From NCBI GenBank assembly GCA_019321725.1, contig CM033114.1, positions 15,976,278 to 16,040,277 of the forward strand: DNA of 64,000 nucleotides, given 5' to 3'. Both the position numbers and the translations under genes were made by a program. Below the pieces are notes generated by a model, which did not search any database, was not told the origin of the DNA, and saw only the letters and a list, made by a program, of their open reading frames with translations. Positions 1 to 10,848 of this stretch are shown piece after piece. Each line of letters starts with the position of its first letter. Position 1 is the first letter of the stretch. Source of the stretch: Paulownia fortunei. Lineage: Eukaryota; Streptophyta; Magnoliopsida; Lamiales; Paulowniaceae.

Positions 1-454
1 GTGTTTGTATTTTGGTAAATTATTTAAAATGAGCTAAAGTTAAATATTTCGTATATATGAAGATCGATTTTAACTTCTTCTTCTTTTTTTTTTAAATTTG
101 GTACATATAAAAAACAAAGCAAAAGATTTAATTTGGTATTCAATTTTTATTTCTACAAAAATTGTGTTCGTTAAATTTTTGTTTTGGTTACAGAATATTG
201 AATTATTTTTTTATATTTTTTATTTAATTTTATATATAAGTTATATTTATCCATTTTTATTTTTACTAATAAAAATTAAATAATAATAAATAAAAAACCA
301 ATTTTAAGTTAAAATAAAAAGAACAAAAATAATTGATAATTATAATCTTACTAATTATAAAACGAATCAAAAGAAAATATAGCTTGCATTTTCAAAAGAA
401 GTAAAAGGTTTACAAGCTTATGATATTCATTTATGGACACAAAAAGCTTGTCAA

Positions 455-1272
455 AGTTGGAATATTAGATTTGATGAGACAATCAAATCATTTGATTTTT
501 CAAGAATAAACCTTATGTGTACAAGAAGGTGATGGGGAGCATGGTGAAACTTTTAATACTTTATGTTGATGACATCCTACTCATTGAAAATGATTTAAAG
601 ATATTGGATGCAACTACAACATATTTGCCTGCACAATTCCCTATGAAGGATTTGGTAGGCATAGTGTGTGCTGGGATTTAGATCCATATGGATAGATTGA
701 CTAAGATGCTTGGATTGTTTTGATCCATTACATAACGAGATATTAAAGTAGTTTAGCATAGAAGGATCAAAGAGGAAATTTTCGCCAATGAGCTATGGGA
801 ATTCACTTTGTAAATCTTTAGCCAGGAAAGAAAAAAAAAGGCTCGCGTATCTTATGTATTCGCAATTAGAAGTATAATTGCAATGCTATGTATAATGTTT
901 GATGTCGCTTATGCTCTAAGTATTACAAGCAAATCTCAATCAAATCTTGATGAGAAAGATTGAAAAAGTGTGAAGTCGATTCTTAACTACTTGCAAAGAA
1001 CTAATGATCTCTTCATAATATACGACAATAGAGAATTAAAACTGGAATGTTTTATTAATTCTACTTCTTGGTTTAATATAGATAACTCAAAGTCCATGCC
1101 TATGTTTGTATTTACCCAAAGTAGTCACAAGTTGAAGCTGGAAAGAGATGATGCAAATAGCTCTTTAGCCATGCTAGCAAACACTTCTCATCAAGCGAGT
1201 AGATCATTAAAGCTATTAATTGTTGGTCGAAATGATATCTCAACAACAATTAAGATACCCCAAGTTTAATAG
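455..1272 (+). pseudogene. Copia reverse transcriptase/RNase H relic
   Basis: Relic of the C-terminal half of a Ty1/Copia polyprotein. Translation in shifting frames gives the Copia RT signature around the catalytic YVDD (codons at 562-573, followed by ILLIEND), then a region resembling MKDLG, then the DVAYALS and YLQRTND segments that mark the RT/RNase H connection. The last 99 codons (970-1269) are open. Stops and frameshifts interrupt the rest, so no functional polymerase can be made. Its plus orientation is opposite to the LTR at 1750-4234, so it is probably not part of the same insertion. Confidence 0.8.
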
Positions 1273-1749
1273 TTGATGTTGAACCTATTTCAAATTCTTC
1301 TTTAGTCCAACACTTAACCCCTTTAACATTAAAGTTACTAACTATCCATAATAGACCTATAGTTGTCAGACTTATATTCAACTTAATATTTTGAGGACTG
1401 TATGCCCCAACTATAACAATACATCTGCAAAATCGAATTGAATTAGGGCATGTGTTAAATAAGTACGGAGGTAATATTTAGTAACTGTTGGTCCTAAGTG
1501 CATGAAAGGGTCCAAAGGATGATGATAGATAATTTAAAATTTCAATCCCTTTCAAAATATAGCTTTGAATAAAACTTTATACTCAACCCTTTGAAAATAT
1601 AGTTGCCTCTTTGTCCAATGAGATAATAACTTTGTCACTTACTCAACTATTTTGATTGGCTTAGGCTTTCAAGAACATCTTACTGAACTTTAGAGTTATG
1701 CAATGTAAATATTTAAAAAACTTTAGGTAACAATTTTATATATTGTGCA
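1273..1749. other. unassigned AT-rich sequence
   Basis: No coding frame, RNA gene or recognisable repeat end was seen between the Copia relic and the LTR. The same stretch is present at 44097-44572. Confidence 0.5.
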
Positions 1750-4234
1750 TGTTGGGTTTACGTGATTCCGGGGTATACGTAGTGAAAAATTAAAATTTTT
1801 AAAAATATTAAACCATAACAATTATAGTAATATCCCAAATTTGATGCGATTTTTAATGATCTCGCAATTTCTAATGTTGTAATAAAATAATTAAAGTTTC
1901 AATTTATACCTTTTTATGCACTCTGGTTATCATAGAATATGAAGCAATCAATTGCTAGTTTCTTTTCTAAATTTGATTCACAGGGATCCAAATGTCTCTC
2001 CTCTAAAGTAGTCCACACTTTGAGCAAGAACTCAAAATTAGAATTCCACTAGTAATTCTGATTTCTTTCTAATCTAGTTTATGTGTGTATAGAAAAATAT
2101 TAATTCCTGTTATCAACTAGTGATAAAGAATTAATACTTAAAAAATGAAATTTATGGAGAAAAACGATGGTTGAAGAAAATAATTTTTCTTCTCTCTTTT
2201 GAATGGTCGAAAATTAAATGATGTTTTTTTTCCTATAATTTTTTACCATGAGGTATATACAGGGGGCTCAAAATTTTAAAAGTCCTACTCTTAGTATTTT
2301 TGTGTTTCCTTTTGATTGGTTGGAAGATATTTTAGTTAATCCAAACTTATTCCAACTTTATCCCTTTCATATCTTCCAAAGATATTTAAGGTTTCTCAAA
2401 AATTCCAAAATCTTGACTTTCCATCATTTTCAACCATCTTCATGGGCTAGGCCTTTGTGAATTGGGTTTGGACTCAAAAATAAATTACACAATTAATTCA
2501 ATTAATTATCTTAGCCAAAACTGAATTAATTAATTCAATCTAGCCCACCTAATCAAATTATGTCCAATTAAATAATTTAATTATTTAATTGAGCAAATTA
2601 ATTTAACAATTAATTTATGGACTACATAATTAATTTGATCCAATCAAATAATTATTTGACTCTAATTAGGCTCCTTAATCTTATTAGGTCCAATTAAATA
2701 ATATAATTATTTAATTAAATAATTAATTCAACTCCTTGAATTCTTGAATTAATTCAAGCCCCAATTAATTAATCTCCATTAATTAATTGGATCCAAACCT
2801 TTTGATCAATTCCTAAATTAGAAATGTTTAATCTCAAATTGTGTGTGACCCTTTAGGTTCATAACTAAGTTAGAAGTGGACTTGCAATATTTGCAACTTA
2901 TGAATAATAATTATTTTAATTAATTAATCCATTTGAAATTAACTCCTTAATTTCAACAACCTTACAAGTCATGGAAAATACCTGACAAGTGTATCATGGC
3001 CAGTATTTTCATAATCGGATCAGTGATCAAATCGATCTTGTTATTAATTAGCGGTTCTACCGGTCAAACTAGTTCAATTGGCGGGTTAGACCTGTTTAAT
3101 GAAAATTGGCGGTCAGACCGGTTTAATAAAAATTGATTATATTTTGTTATTGTATTATGTAAAATAATAATATAATAGACTACTTATTATGTAATACATT
3201 TTAAATATAAAAATAAAAAAATAACTATGCAAAAAAACATATAACAAAACGCAAAATCCAAATAATCACATAAATATAACAAAATATCAAACTTACACTT
3301 CTTAAAAAATTAAAAACAAAAAATAAAAAAAAAGATTGAAATCGGTCTGATTTTGAAAACATTGATCATGACTACCTAAACTTAGGTGAAATAATAAGTG
3401 AACTTATTTCAATTACGAGTATCATATACGTAAGGTCTTTCTATCAACTAATCTTTCGATTGAGTCTAGAGTATGGATTAATAGTTGAAACCCTAATTGT
3501 TCAATAACTATAATTCCATTTCAAGTTTCAATGACTCATGACGAATCGTTAGAAAACTCCCATCTAATATTCATCCTGCCTTGGCTAAGGACTTCTGAGT
3601 TATGAACTATAAAAATATAGAAGATTCACTTGTTCTGCTAGACAAGTAACGATTTCTTTGTTGGCCACTTATTAACCTCCATACATATTAATGCAATATT
3701 CAATATATCCCCTTTGTGATTGTTAGGCAATCAGAAGATACATCAAAATGAAACACGACATGCACAAGGCTACAATAGTGCCTTGAGCCAAAGGACTAAT
3801 CGTATACTATTGTAACATGGAATTTCTTATTTCGACAAACAAGTTTTCAATTTCAGTGTACTTGTTCCCTAAAAGCACCCGCATACATGCACTAGCGTCA
3901 CAATGCGAATGTCCATGGAGTGAGACATCCTCCTCATGCGAGCATGCATCGTATGCACGAGTCTATTAGGCTATTCTATATCCCATCTCAAAAATCCCTT
4001 GACTCGAACTAATTTAAGATCAAAGTCACAGAGGCATATTTCATGATCACTATCAAATACGTGACCATGCCCTATAGTTAAGTTTGGTCTAAGAACTTTA
4101 TCTAATTACAAAATGTAATTAAAGATAAAGAAATTTGCCTATTTTATTAATATGATTTGAAAAAGATTATTTTTACAAATATAAGAGTATAAAGGACGTC
4201 CAACCTAATTGATACAATGTGAACTACTCTAACA
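1750..4234 (-). mobile_element. Copia LTR A, long-LTR family (possible solo LTR)
   Basis: Reverse-oriented copy of a long LTR. Read on the minus strand it starts TGTTAGAGTAG (right end, 4234) and ends AAACCCAACA (left end, 1750), the TG...CA ends shared by copies B, E and H. Length is 2485 bases including a 364-base MITE. It contains the family's AATTAATT-rich core (about 2470-2830) and the conserved blocks around GTGTGTGACCC and CACCCGCATACATG. No internal Copia region adjoins it in the right orientation. GTGCA precedes the left end (1745-1749) and recurs at 4240-4244, five bases beyond the right end, so a target-site duplication is not clean. Confidence 0.82.
3001..3364. mobile_element. hAT-like MITE nested in LTR A
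   Basis: A 364-base insertion absent from the other copies of this LTR. Its ends are imperfect inverted repeats: the left starts CAGTATTTTCATAATCGGAT, and the complement of the right end starts CAATGTTTTCAAAATCAGAC. It is flanked by an 8-base target-site duplication, ATCATGGC (2993-3000) and ATCATGAC (3365-3372), with one mismatch. An 8-base duplication is typical of hAT transposons. There is no transposase frame, so it is non-autonomous. Confidence 0.82.
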
Positions 4235-5799
4235 CTGTAGTGCAAATAGATAATGTGAACATGTAAATGAAACTGCAGAATACAAATGTAAAAATTGAAT
4301 GACACAATGATTTTAGTATTTTGAAGGTAAGATAATCCTTCTATGTCTACTCTACTCCTAACTCCCTAAAGGAATCCATTAGAACTGCTTTTCAAGTACC
4401 TAATTTCAGTTTTAATACTACAACTTAGTTCCCCAAATTAAGTAGATAGTTCTTCTCAGTCTCTTGTTCCCCAAACTCTGCTAATAATGCAATCCAGTCT
4501 TTCTACACAGGTCAAACCATGTCTTCCCACATAGCGACTGAAGAATCTTTCTAAAAGGTCTAATTCTTAACTCTTCTCATATAGTTCTGAGTTTGAACTC
4601 TTTCCACACAAGTCTTAGTCCATCCCAATAGTTCTTTCTGAATTTATTGATAAGGTATCACTCAGCATATGGATGTGTATATTGAGGATTGTTGAATAAG
4701 TATTCTCAAACTACTTTTCACACTTAGGCTATTTTTTAGAGAGATTTAGTAATCTTTTGTGTCATTTCGTGTGTATATATCTTGTCTCTCTTCTTGTATA
4801 TGCAACTTCACTCTTCAACTTTATTTTATAGCTCCATCTTACTTTTTGCCTTTTGCACATGCTTTTCTTGTATCATGTTGGTACAAGTGTTCTATCATAT
4901 CGTAGTCTTCCACTATTTGTAATCTAATGTCCTTTTTATCTATCAGCTTGTTTCTATTTTTTATCCATTAGTTTGGACTTCAGTATTTTATCAATATGAG
5001 ATTTACAAATGTAACTTCATCCTTTGAAGGTACACATGTCCTCACTCTACTGTGACCCCTTAGCCCCTTTAAGTGCATTATTACGCTCTTGGACTTGGCC
5101 GCTTCTTAGAATCTCGTTAATTCACTAATATATTATTGGACTTAGCTAACTCTACTGATTTTTGGTGACTCTGAGTTCTCACTTAACTACTCTTGTCCTC
5201 ACTATGTTGAAATCTTTAGTCTTGGGCGTTGTTGTCTTGGTCCTAGACTCTTCATCACTTCTTTGATTATCAACTCTGCTTCATCTTTTCTATTTTAGGC
5301 CAAGTTTTCTAAGATAACTACCTAGTAGAGTAGCCTTTACAGAGGTCCTACTTAAAATATTTCAAAAGTTTTGGGGGTCTATCCTTGACTAACCTACTCA
5401 TCATCGAATTCTATACAAGTTAATCTTAACAGTAACCAAGCAGTATGACCAAGGAGTAGCATTTATTTAAAAAGCTCTTTTAAAGCTAAAATAGACCTCT
5501 CTCTTTATAAGATGTGGAAAATGGATTCACGTAGCATCATAATTGTTCAACTTTTATCAAATATTTTTAAAAACTGGTAGTTGTACAGATTGAAGACTTT
5601 TATGTAAGGTTGTGATGAACATTGACTAGGACATATGATTGAATACAAGTGAAGGTTTATATATTATCACAATGTGATAAACTAAGTTTTAGGATCAAAA
5701 TTACACCTGTCCAAGAGGCTTAAAAAGGGTTTTAAATAATAAGGTTACAAAAGTATAATGTATAAAGAGTTATTTTATGTTAAAAATGATCTTTTATTA
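4235..5799. other. unassigned intergenic or degenerate repeat sequence
   Basis: AT-rich sequence with no open frame, RNA gene or element end that I can support. The pyrimidine-rich plus strand (about 4330-5300) looks like decayed untranslated repeat sequence, but I cannot name a family. The copy-2 equivalent is 47058-48622. Confidence 0.4.
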
Positions 5800-7450
5800 A
5801 GTTGAAAAGGGAGATTTCAAGGATGATAAGAAGTCCTCATAAACACTTGAATTTTACATAAAAATTATGTGCCGATCCTTCTGGTTGTAGCCCAAAAGTA
5901 GACCCCTAAACAATCCTAATGCCCTACACCAAACAAAGGAAAGGTAATAGAGGAAAGGTGAATGACTTTTAGTAATTAAGTAGTACCTCATAAAGGTATG
6001 TGCATTTCTTTCGACCCAAATACAACAAGCTACAAGAAAAATAACTTATTTTGACAACATCATAGTCTCTTTGCTTTCTTGAACACTTGCAAACTAAGAT
6101 CTCATACTAAGAAGGAACTTCAACAATCTAATAAGTAAAAAAGCCTATCAAAAGTGTCATCACAAAGGACAATGCATAAAAGATGGCCATGATTCTCCTT
6201 ATGATCTTTACACATGACACATCATAATGGGATGATGACTTGTGGGGTTTCCTAATTTGCAATGAATAACTCTTGTTTAGCCTCTCATAAAGTAATGACC
6301 AAGTAAAAACCTTAATCCTAAAATGCACTTTTGCTTTCTAAATGCATCGGTACAATGGAAAAGGTTGAGGGGACAACGAGCAAGAGGCTATAAGAGAGAA
6401 TTACGCGTGTAATTTTCTAAAGAAACAATTGTCAAGACTCTAGAATTCAAAAGAGAAAAATTTGAAAAGAGAAAGATAAACATTAACAAGAACATGTAAC
6501 AAAATTATGATATCACTATCTTCTCTGCCATTCATGTCCTTGAAGGAGTGAAAGTTCCAAGAACAAGGTGAGCTTGTATAAAATGAAAAAATGGGCCTTC
6601 ATGGACTAGAGAAAGATAATAAAGTCACAAAATAAATACATTGGTCTATTATCTAGCTTAATATCCTCCTAAAACCAAACCTTACCTCCATTACCTATTT
6701 TGTATACAATCAATTGAAACAGAAAAGATTAATATTGGGAAACAAAATTCCAAGTATTTGAACAAGAGGTTGCAACCAATCAAATGTAAGTCGTACTTGC
6801 TCTTGATTAAGGGAGTTGGATTCTTCATGGAAACTCTACAATAACTTCCCAATCATGGAATTTGTGTCGCTGTAAATTACCTAATCACATTATTTTTTGG
6901 GTTACACAGTCGGTCTAACTAAGTTGCATACAATCTAATGATTTGGTGATTCTTTTAGCCATTGACTCCCAAAAAAATGCACAAAGAGGATTTTCTCCCA
7001 GTGGTACTTCCAAATACTAGATTAACTAACCCAAAATACCATAACTAGCTACACCAGAGGCATGTGATTAAGTCTGGTAAATAGTCAGCCCAAAGATCTT
7101 ACTTTGAAACATGTTAATCTTTAAGACCTAAAACTTATTCAAAAATGTAAAAAATGGACCTCATTCCATATGGTTTCTTCATCCCCCAATTCTTCTATTC
7201 TAATGATAAAACATCGCATGTTTTGGCTTTTTGAAAACCTATTCCAACATTAGAAAGAAGATAAAAGTGTCATATATAGAAAAAAACCATTTGTGATGGG
7301 AGAGAATTACCACAAATCCTCTGTCTTATTAGAAGGGTTTCATGAGACCATATAAATAACAAGGAAAAATTTAATAGCTATCTCAACTAAAATCACATCA
7401 CAAACTTCCAACTGAGAAACGTAGTCCCATGGATATTATATCATGGGAAG
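5800..7450 (-). pseudogene. L1-type LINE relic (RT thumb to C-terminal domain)
   Basis: On the minus strand, short frames recur in the order expected of a plant L1 ORF2. First comes a YLEVPLGE segment (about 7000-7022), equivalent to the conserved YLGVPL after the RT catalytic core. A CKDHKENHGHLL segment follows (about 6160-6230), equivalent to the zinc-binding zf-RVT region. Last is the C-terminal tail (about 5810-6000), which aligns with the tail in the relic at 8500-9044. Many stops and frameshifts are present. The match is by motif order and spacing rather than a continuous frame, so the family is likely but not certain. Confidence 0.55.
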
Positions 7451-8499
7451 TTCCCTAATGTGATATGTCCACTTATATAATTCATAAGGATATATGATGT
7501 AATTAAATTGACATGGAATATTTAAATAAATAGCGAAGAATGATGAATTTAGTATCATCTCATTATCAGGCTATAGATGAGACTGAAACATTATGAGTAT
7601 AGTTTTCAAGGTCTTAAGTTGAATGCTCTCATCCGTCGTTGCACTATGTGGGAAAAGAAAAAACAAACAGAGGAAAAAAAGGAATGTGAGATTTAAATAT
7701 AATTTAGAAGCACAAAGAAACCCTTTCTGAGAGAAAAATCTAATTTTACTAAAACTGAAACAAAATGAGTACCTCATCATTGATAAGACAATGGTGCATA
7801 ATGGGTAGTGGTTCGCCCTTGGGTAAACAAGCATGAATACAACATGTAGGATAATTCTATCTTAAAAGTTATTTAATACTTTTTTTGGAAAACACTCCAA
7901 GAATATAATGAAGATAAATATGGGAAACTTAGGATAAAAATGACCTTTACTCCAATAGAGGTAAAGGTTATAAATAGTTTAGATCCAACACCATTCAGCA
8001 TGTTGCAAGCCCATATGGCCAGATTTATGCCACTGAAATATGCTTAAAATTTGATTGACGCAAAGGAAAAATTTAATATAGAAATTTTAAAGAGAAATAA
8101 ACCAAGGGGACTAGAAGATAGCCGAACAAATTTCCCCATAAGTCTTAGACTACTTTTAAATACAAGTTGAACAAATAATACACTAGAACACCAAGCCTAC
8201 TTTGTTTTATCTTAAAGCATTTGCAATTTCTCCGAACATATATATGATCATTTCTCTCGATTTCTGATGAGAGGAGTATTGCTTAGATCATAATGTGTAA
8301 TAATGTTCAAAAAATAATATTTAATTCTTAAAATATATACCATTTATTACCCTTACTTCTCTTACAATAATTCTTCTTTTTGGTTCAAACAAGAAAAAAC
8401 CATCAATATTTTATTTTACTAAATCTATAAACTTTATCGCCAATCCTCCTCTACTTTACAAATGCAGTGCCATATAGACACCCTTTTTTCATAGTAAAC
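7451..8499. other. unassigned AT-rich sequence
   Basis: No gene or element was recognised. An 87-codon minus frame at 7571-7834 is hydrophobic, low-complexity and broken in copy 2 (near 50390-50660), so it is not treated as a gene. The stretch may be further decayed LINE sequence. Confidence 0.4.
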
Positions 8500-9044
8500 T
8501 TAAATTTATGTTAAAGAGAGATTACAAGGAGGAACAGGGGTTCTTGTAAACACTTGAATAAATAACATAAAAATAGCTTGACAAACTCTCTCGAGGTTCC
8601 TCGAGGGTAGACCTTTTAATAAACCTAGTGTTTTGTGCCAAACGGAAGCAAAGTATATAGCTTCGTGCCAAATCCAACTACTAGTCAAGTATTAAACCTT
8701 AAATATACATGGATTCTTTTCTACTTAAATAGATCAATTTATAGAAAAAATAGTTGACTTCCATAATATCTTAGTCTCTTTGCTTCCTCGAACCTTTGGA
8801 AACCATATCAAAAAGATCTTAAACCGATTATAACTTTATTATCTCTTTTATTAAATCAAAAAGTCTCTCCTAGAGCCCCTTAACAAAAGGAAACTGCAAA
8901 AGAACATGACCATGATTAGCCCTCATCTTAAGATGATGTCCCAAACTCCAAAGTATTAGAAACCCTACGCTTTAAGTCCAAGTTCTAGTTACTCCTCTAA
9001 GCCCCTAAACTCTTAGGTCTATGGACCTACCCACCCTTCACGTC
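8500..9044 (-). pseudogene. L1-type LINE relic, 3' portion
   Basis: Minus-strand remnant of the same LINE-like family as 5800-7450. A zf-RVT-like block (NHGHVLLQFPFVK across frames, about 8870-8960) is followed by the C-terminal tail and a 60-codon open stretch (8506-8688). The tail matches 5810-6000 and 35690-36070. The relic abuts the truncated Copia LTR starting near 9045. Confidence 0.5.
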
Positions 9045-10835
9045 CTATATTTATATATTATTCATAATTGAAAAGGTTTACTTTTTCACCTATATTTAGG
9101 TCTTGTTACGTGTTAGTAGACTTTATTCATGATATGTGAGTTCTTGGAATTAATGGATTAATGTCAAGAAGATTAATTTATTGGATTAATCAGTTGAAAT
9201 AATTAAATTATTTAATTAAGTTATGAGAGTTGTGAGCTCATTACTAGCTTATGGGTAAACTAGGGATCACACATTAACTCAGAGAAATTCCATTTCTTAC
9301 CTAATGAATAATCTAAGAGTTGGATTAATTTGGTTAATATGATTAATTAAAAAGAGCTTAATTAATACAAATGTTGAATTAATTTTGTTAATTAATTGAA
9401 TCAATCAATTGACTTAATTGGATTAGGCACCCTAATTTGGTATAAATAAATAATTGATTGGGATCAATTGATTGTAGTAGGCCTATTTAGTTCTTTAAAT
9501 AAATTAATTTAATTGATTAGATCAATAAAATTAGACCCAATTAATTAACTAGGTCTAAGTTCATTAGGTGTTGGCATTAGGAATCAGATTGGAAATAGAG
9601 ATGGCAAAGGGGTGGGTTTGGCCAAACCTGAGACATTTTCTGCTAAGGAAAAATCAGATCTGAGACCCGTGCCACACTGCCTCCGACACAAAACCAGACA
9701 GGTCCAATCCACATTACTTGCCAACCTGTTAAGAATAATTTTTTTTGCCCTTTTAGCCTTGTATAGTTACTTTTCTTTTTATATAACTATTAGGTTTTGA
9801 CATTCTTGACTTGATACTAAAGTGTTAATTGGTTTTAGTTATTTTTTTTTTATTTTCTAAAGGTGATATTAGCATTGATTATAGGAGATGAATATAATTA
9901 AACTATATGTTTCACCATTTTTGAATATTTCATATAGCCTATCTACATACGATTGCTTTAATTTTAATGTAGCATATTCAAAATGTATGTTTGCATTAGG
10001 CCACATATAAACCAATTATATATTTTTGAATTGAAATTGAATTTTGAATAGTTTTGGAATGGTTTTCGAGTTAATCAAATAATGTTGCACTGTGTACAAT
10101 CACTTAATTCAAAAATTAGTAAAGCTAAACTGATTATTTATTACAACATATAGTTTATAATAAGAAAATAATAATAGTAGGAGGTGGATTTGGAGTGGGT
10201 CCACAAACTCGTTACATGTCTCGAATCTCGATGAATTTAAAAAGTTAAAACCTGTAGCCACCCTAAGACCCATTTACCTGGGTTTAGACCCGCCTCATTC
10301 ATTATGGGTCTGGGTTTGAACCTGCCCCACTCTCATTTCTAATTAGGAATTCAAATCCTATATATACACTTCTTGATTAATTCTTTCTTCACAAGTTGAA
10401 TCAAGAATTGATTGATAACATGTAACACAATGTTATGCTTCTTTCGAAACTTTAAATACATCCATTAGTCTAGAATTATCGAATCATATCCTACTAGCGT
10501 AGGAAAGATTGCGAGTGGGCATATAGGTTGTGGATACACTTAGTGGCATAACATTCGGGACTTTAAGTGAATTAATCCAACTAAGGGTTTTAGATATTTG
10601 ATTTTTGTGATACAATCATGGATAGATACCGACCTCAGTCATTTCACTACACCATCATCAATTAAAAGACGATCATGTATACGTCTCTTGACTTTATAAG
10701 CTTTATTAGGCATTAAAACATGCAATCGATTAAATTGCCATAGTTTCAGGATACAATATAATTGCATATGATGTGATTTCTTTTCAATCATTGCAAATTT
10801 TCAATTTTCTGCTACGCTACATTTCCTGGATGCCA
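9045..10835 (+). mobile_element. Copia LTR J, 5' LTR missing its first third
   Basis: Plus-oriented LTR of the long-LTR Copia family, missing roughly its first 800 bases relative to LTR E (39011-41148). It carries the TTCTTGGAATTAATG block, the AATTAATT-rich core (about 9340-9560) and the family's 3' region. It ends immediately before a Copia-type primer-binding site. A 746-base MITE is nested at 9596-10341. It abuts LINE-like sequence on the left. It is the 5' LTR of the Copia element that continues into the block. Confidence 0.78.
9596..10341. mobile_element. hAT-like MITE nested in LTR J
   Basis: A 746-base insertion absent from sister LTRs. The left end begins TAGAGATGGCAAAGGGGTGG, and the complement of the right end begins TAGAAATGAGAGTGGGGCAG, an imperfect terminal inverted repeat. 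The 8-base flanks are ATTGGAAA (9588-9595) and ATTAGGAA (10342-10349), matching at six of eight. The GC-rich, inverted-repeat ends contrast with the AT-rich middle. The 62-codon frame at its left end spans the inverted repeat and is not a gene. Confidence 0.75.
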
Positions 10836-10836
10836 T

Positions 10837-10848
10837 TGGTATTAGATC
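10837..10848 (+). other. Copia primer-binding site
   Basis: TGGTATTAGATC lies directly after the LTR end. It matches the usual plant Copia primer site TGGTATCAGAGC, complementary to the initiator methionine tRNA, with two changes. It fixes the right end of LTR J and the start of the internal region. Confidence 0.8.

Noticed and set aside
98..283. 61-codon plus frame (also 42922-43107)
   Set aside because: Low-complexity I, L, Y and F text from AT-rich DNA with no domain. It is conserved only because the block is duplicated.
2248..2460. 70-codon plus frame (also 45071-45283)
   Set aside because: It lies wholly inside Copia LTR A on the opposite strand, and no sister LTR keeps it open.
455..4234. 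Copia RT relic and LTR A as one element
   Set aside because: The RT reads on the plus strand and the LTR is oriented minus, so they cannot be the pol and LTR of one uninterrupted insertion.
1745..4244. GTGCA as the target-site duplication of LTR A
   Set aside because: The right-hand GTGCA starts five bases beyond the family-defined LTR end, so the pair may be chance. It is recorded but not relied on.
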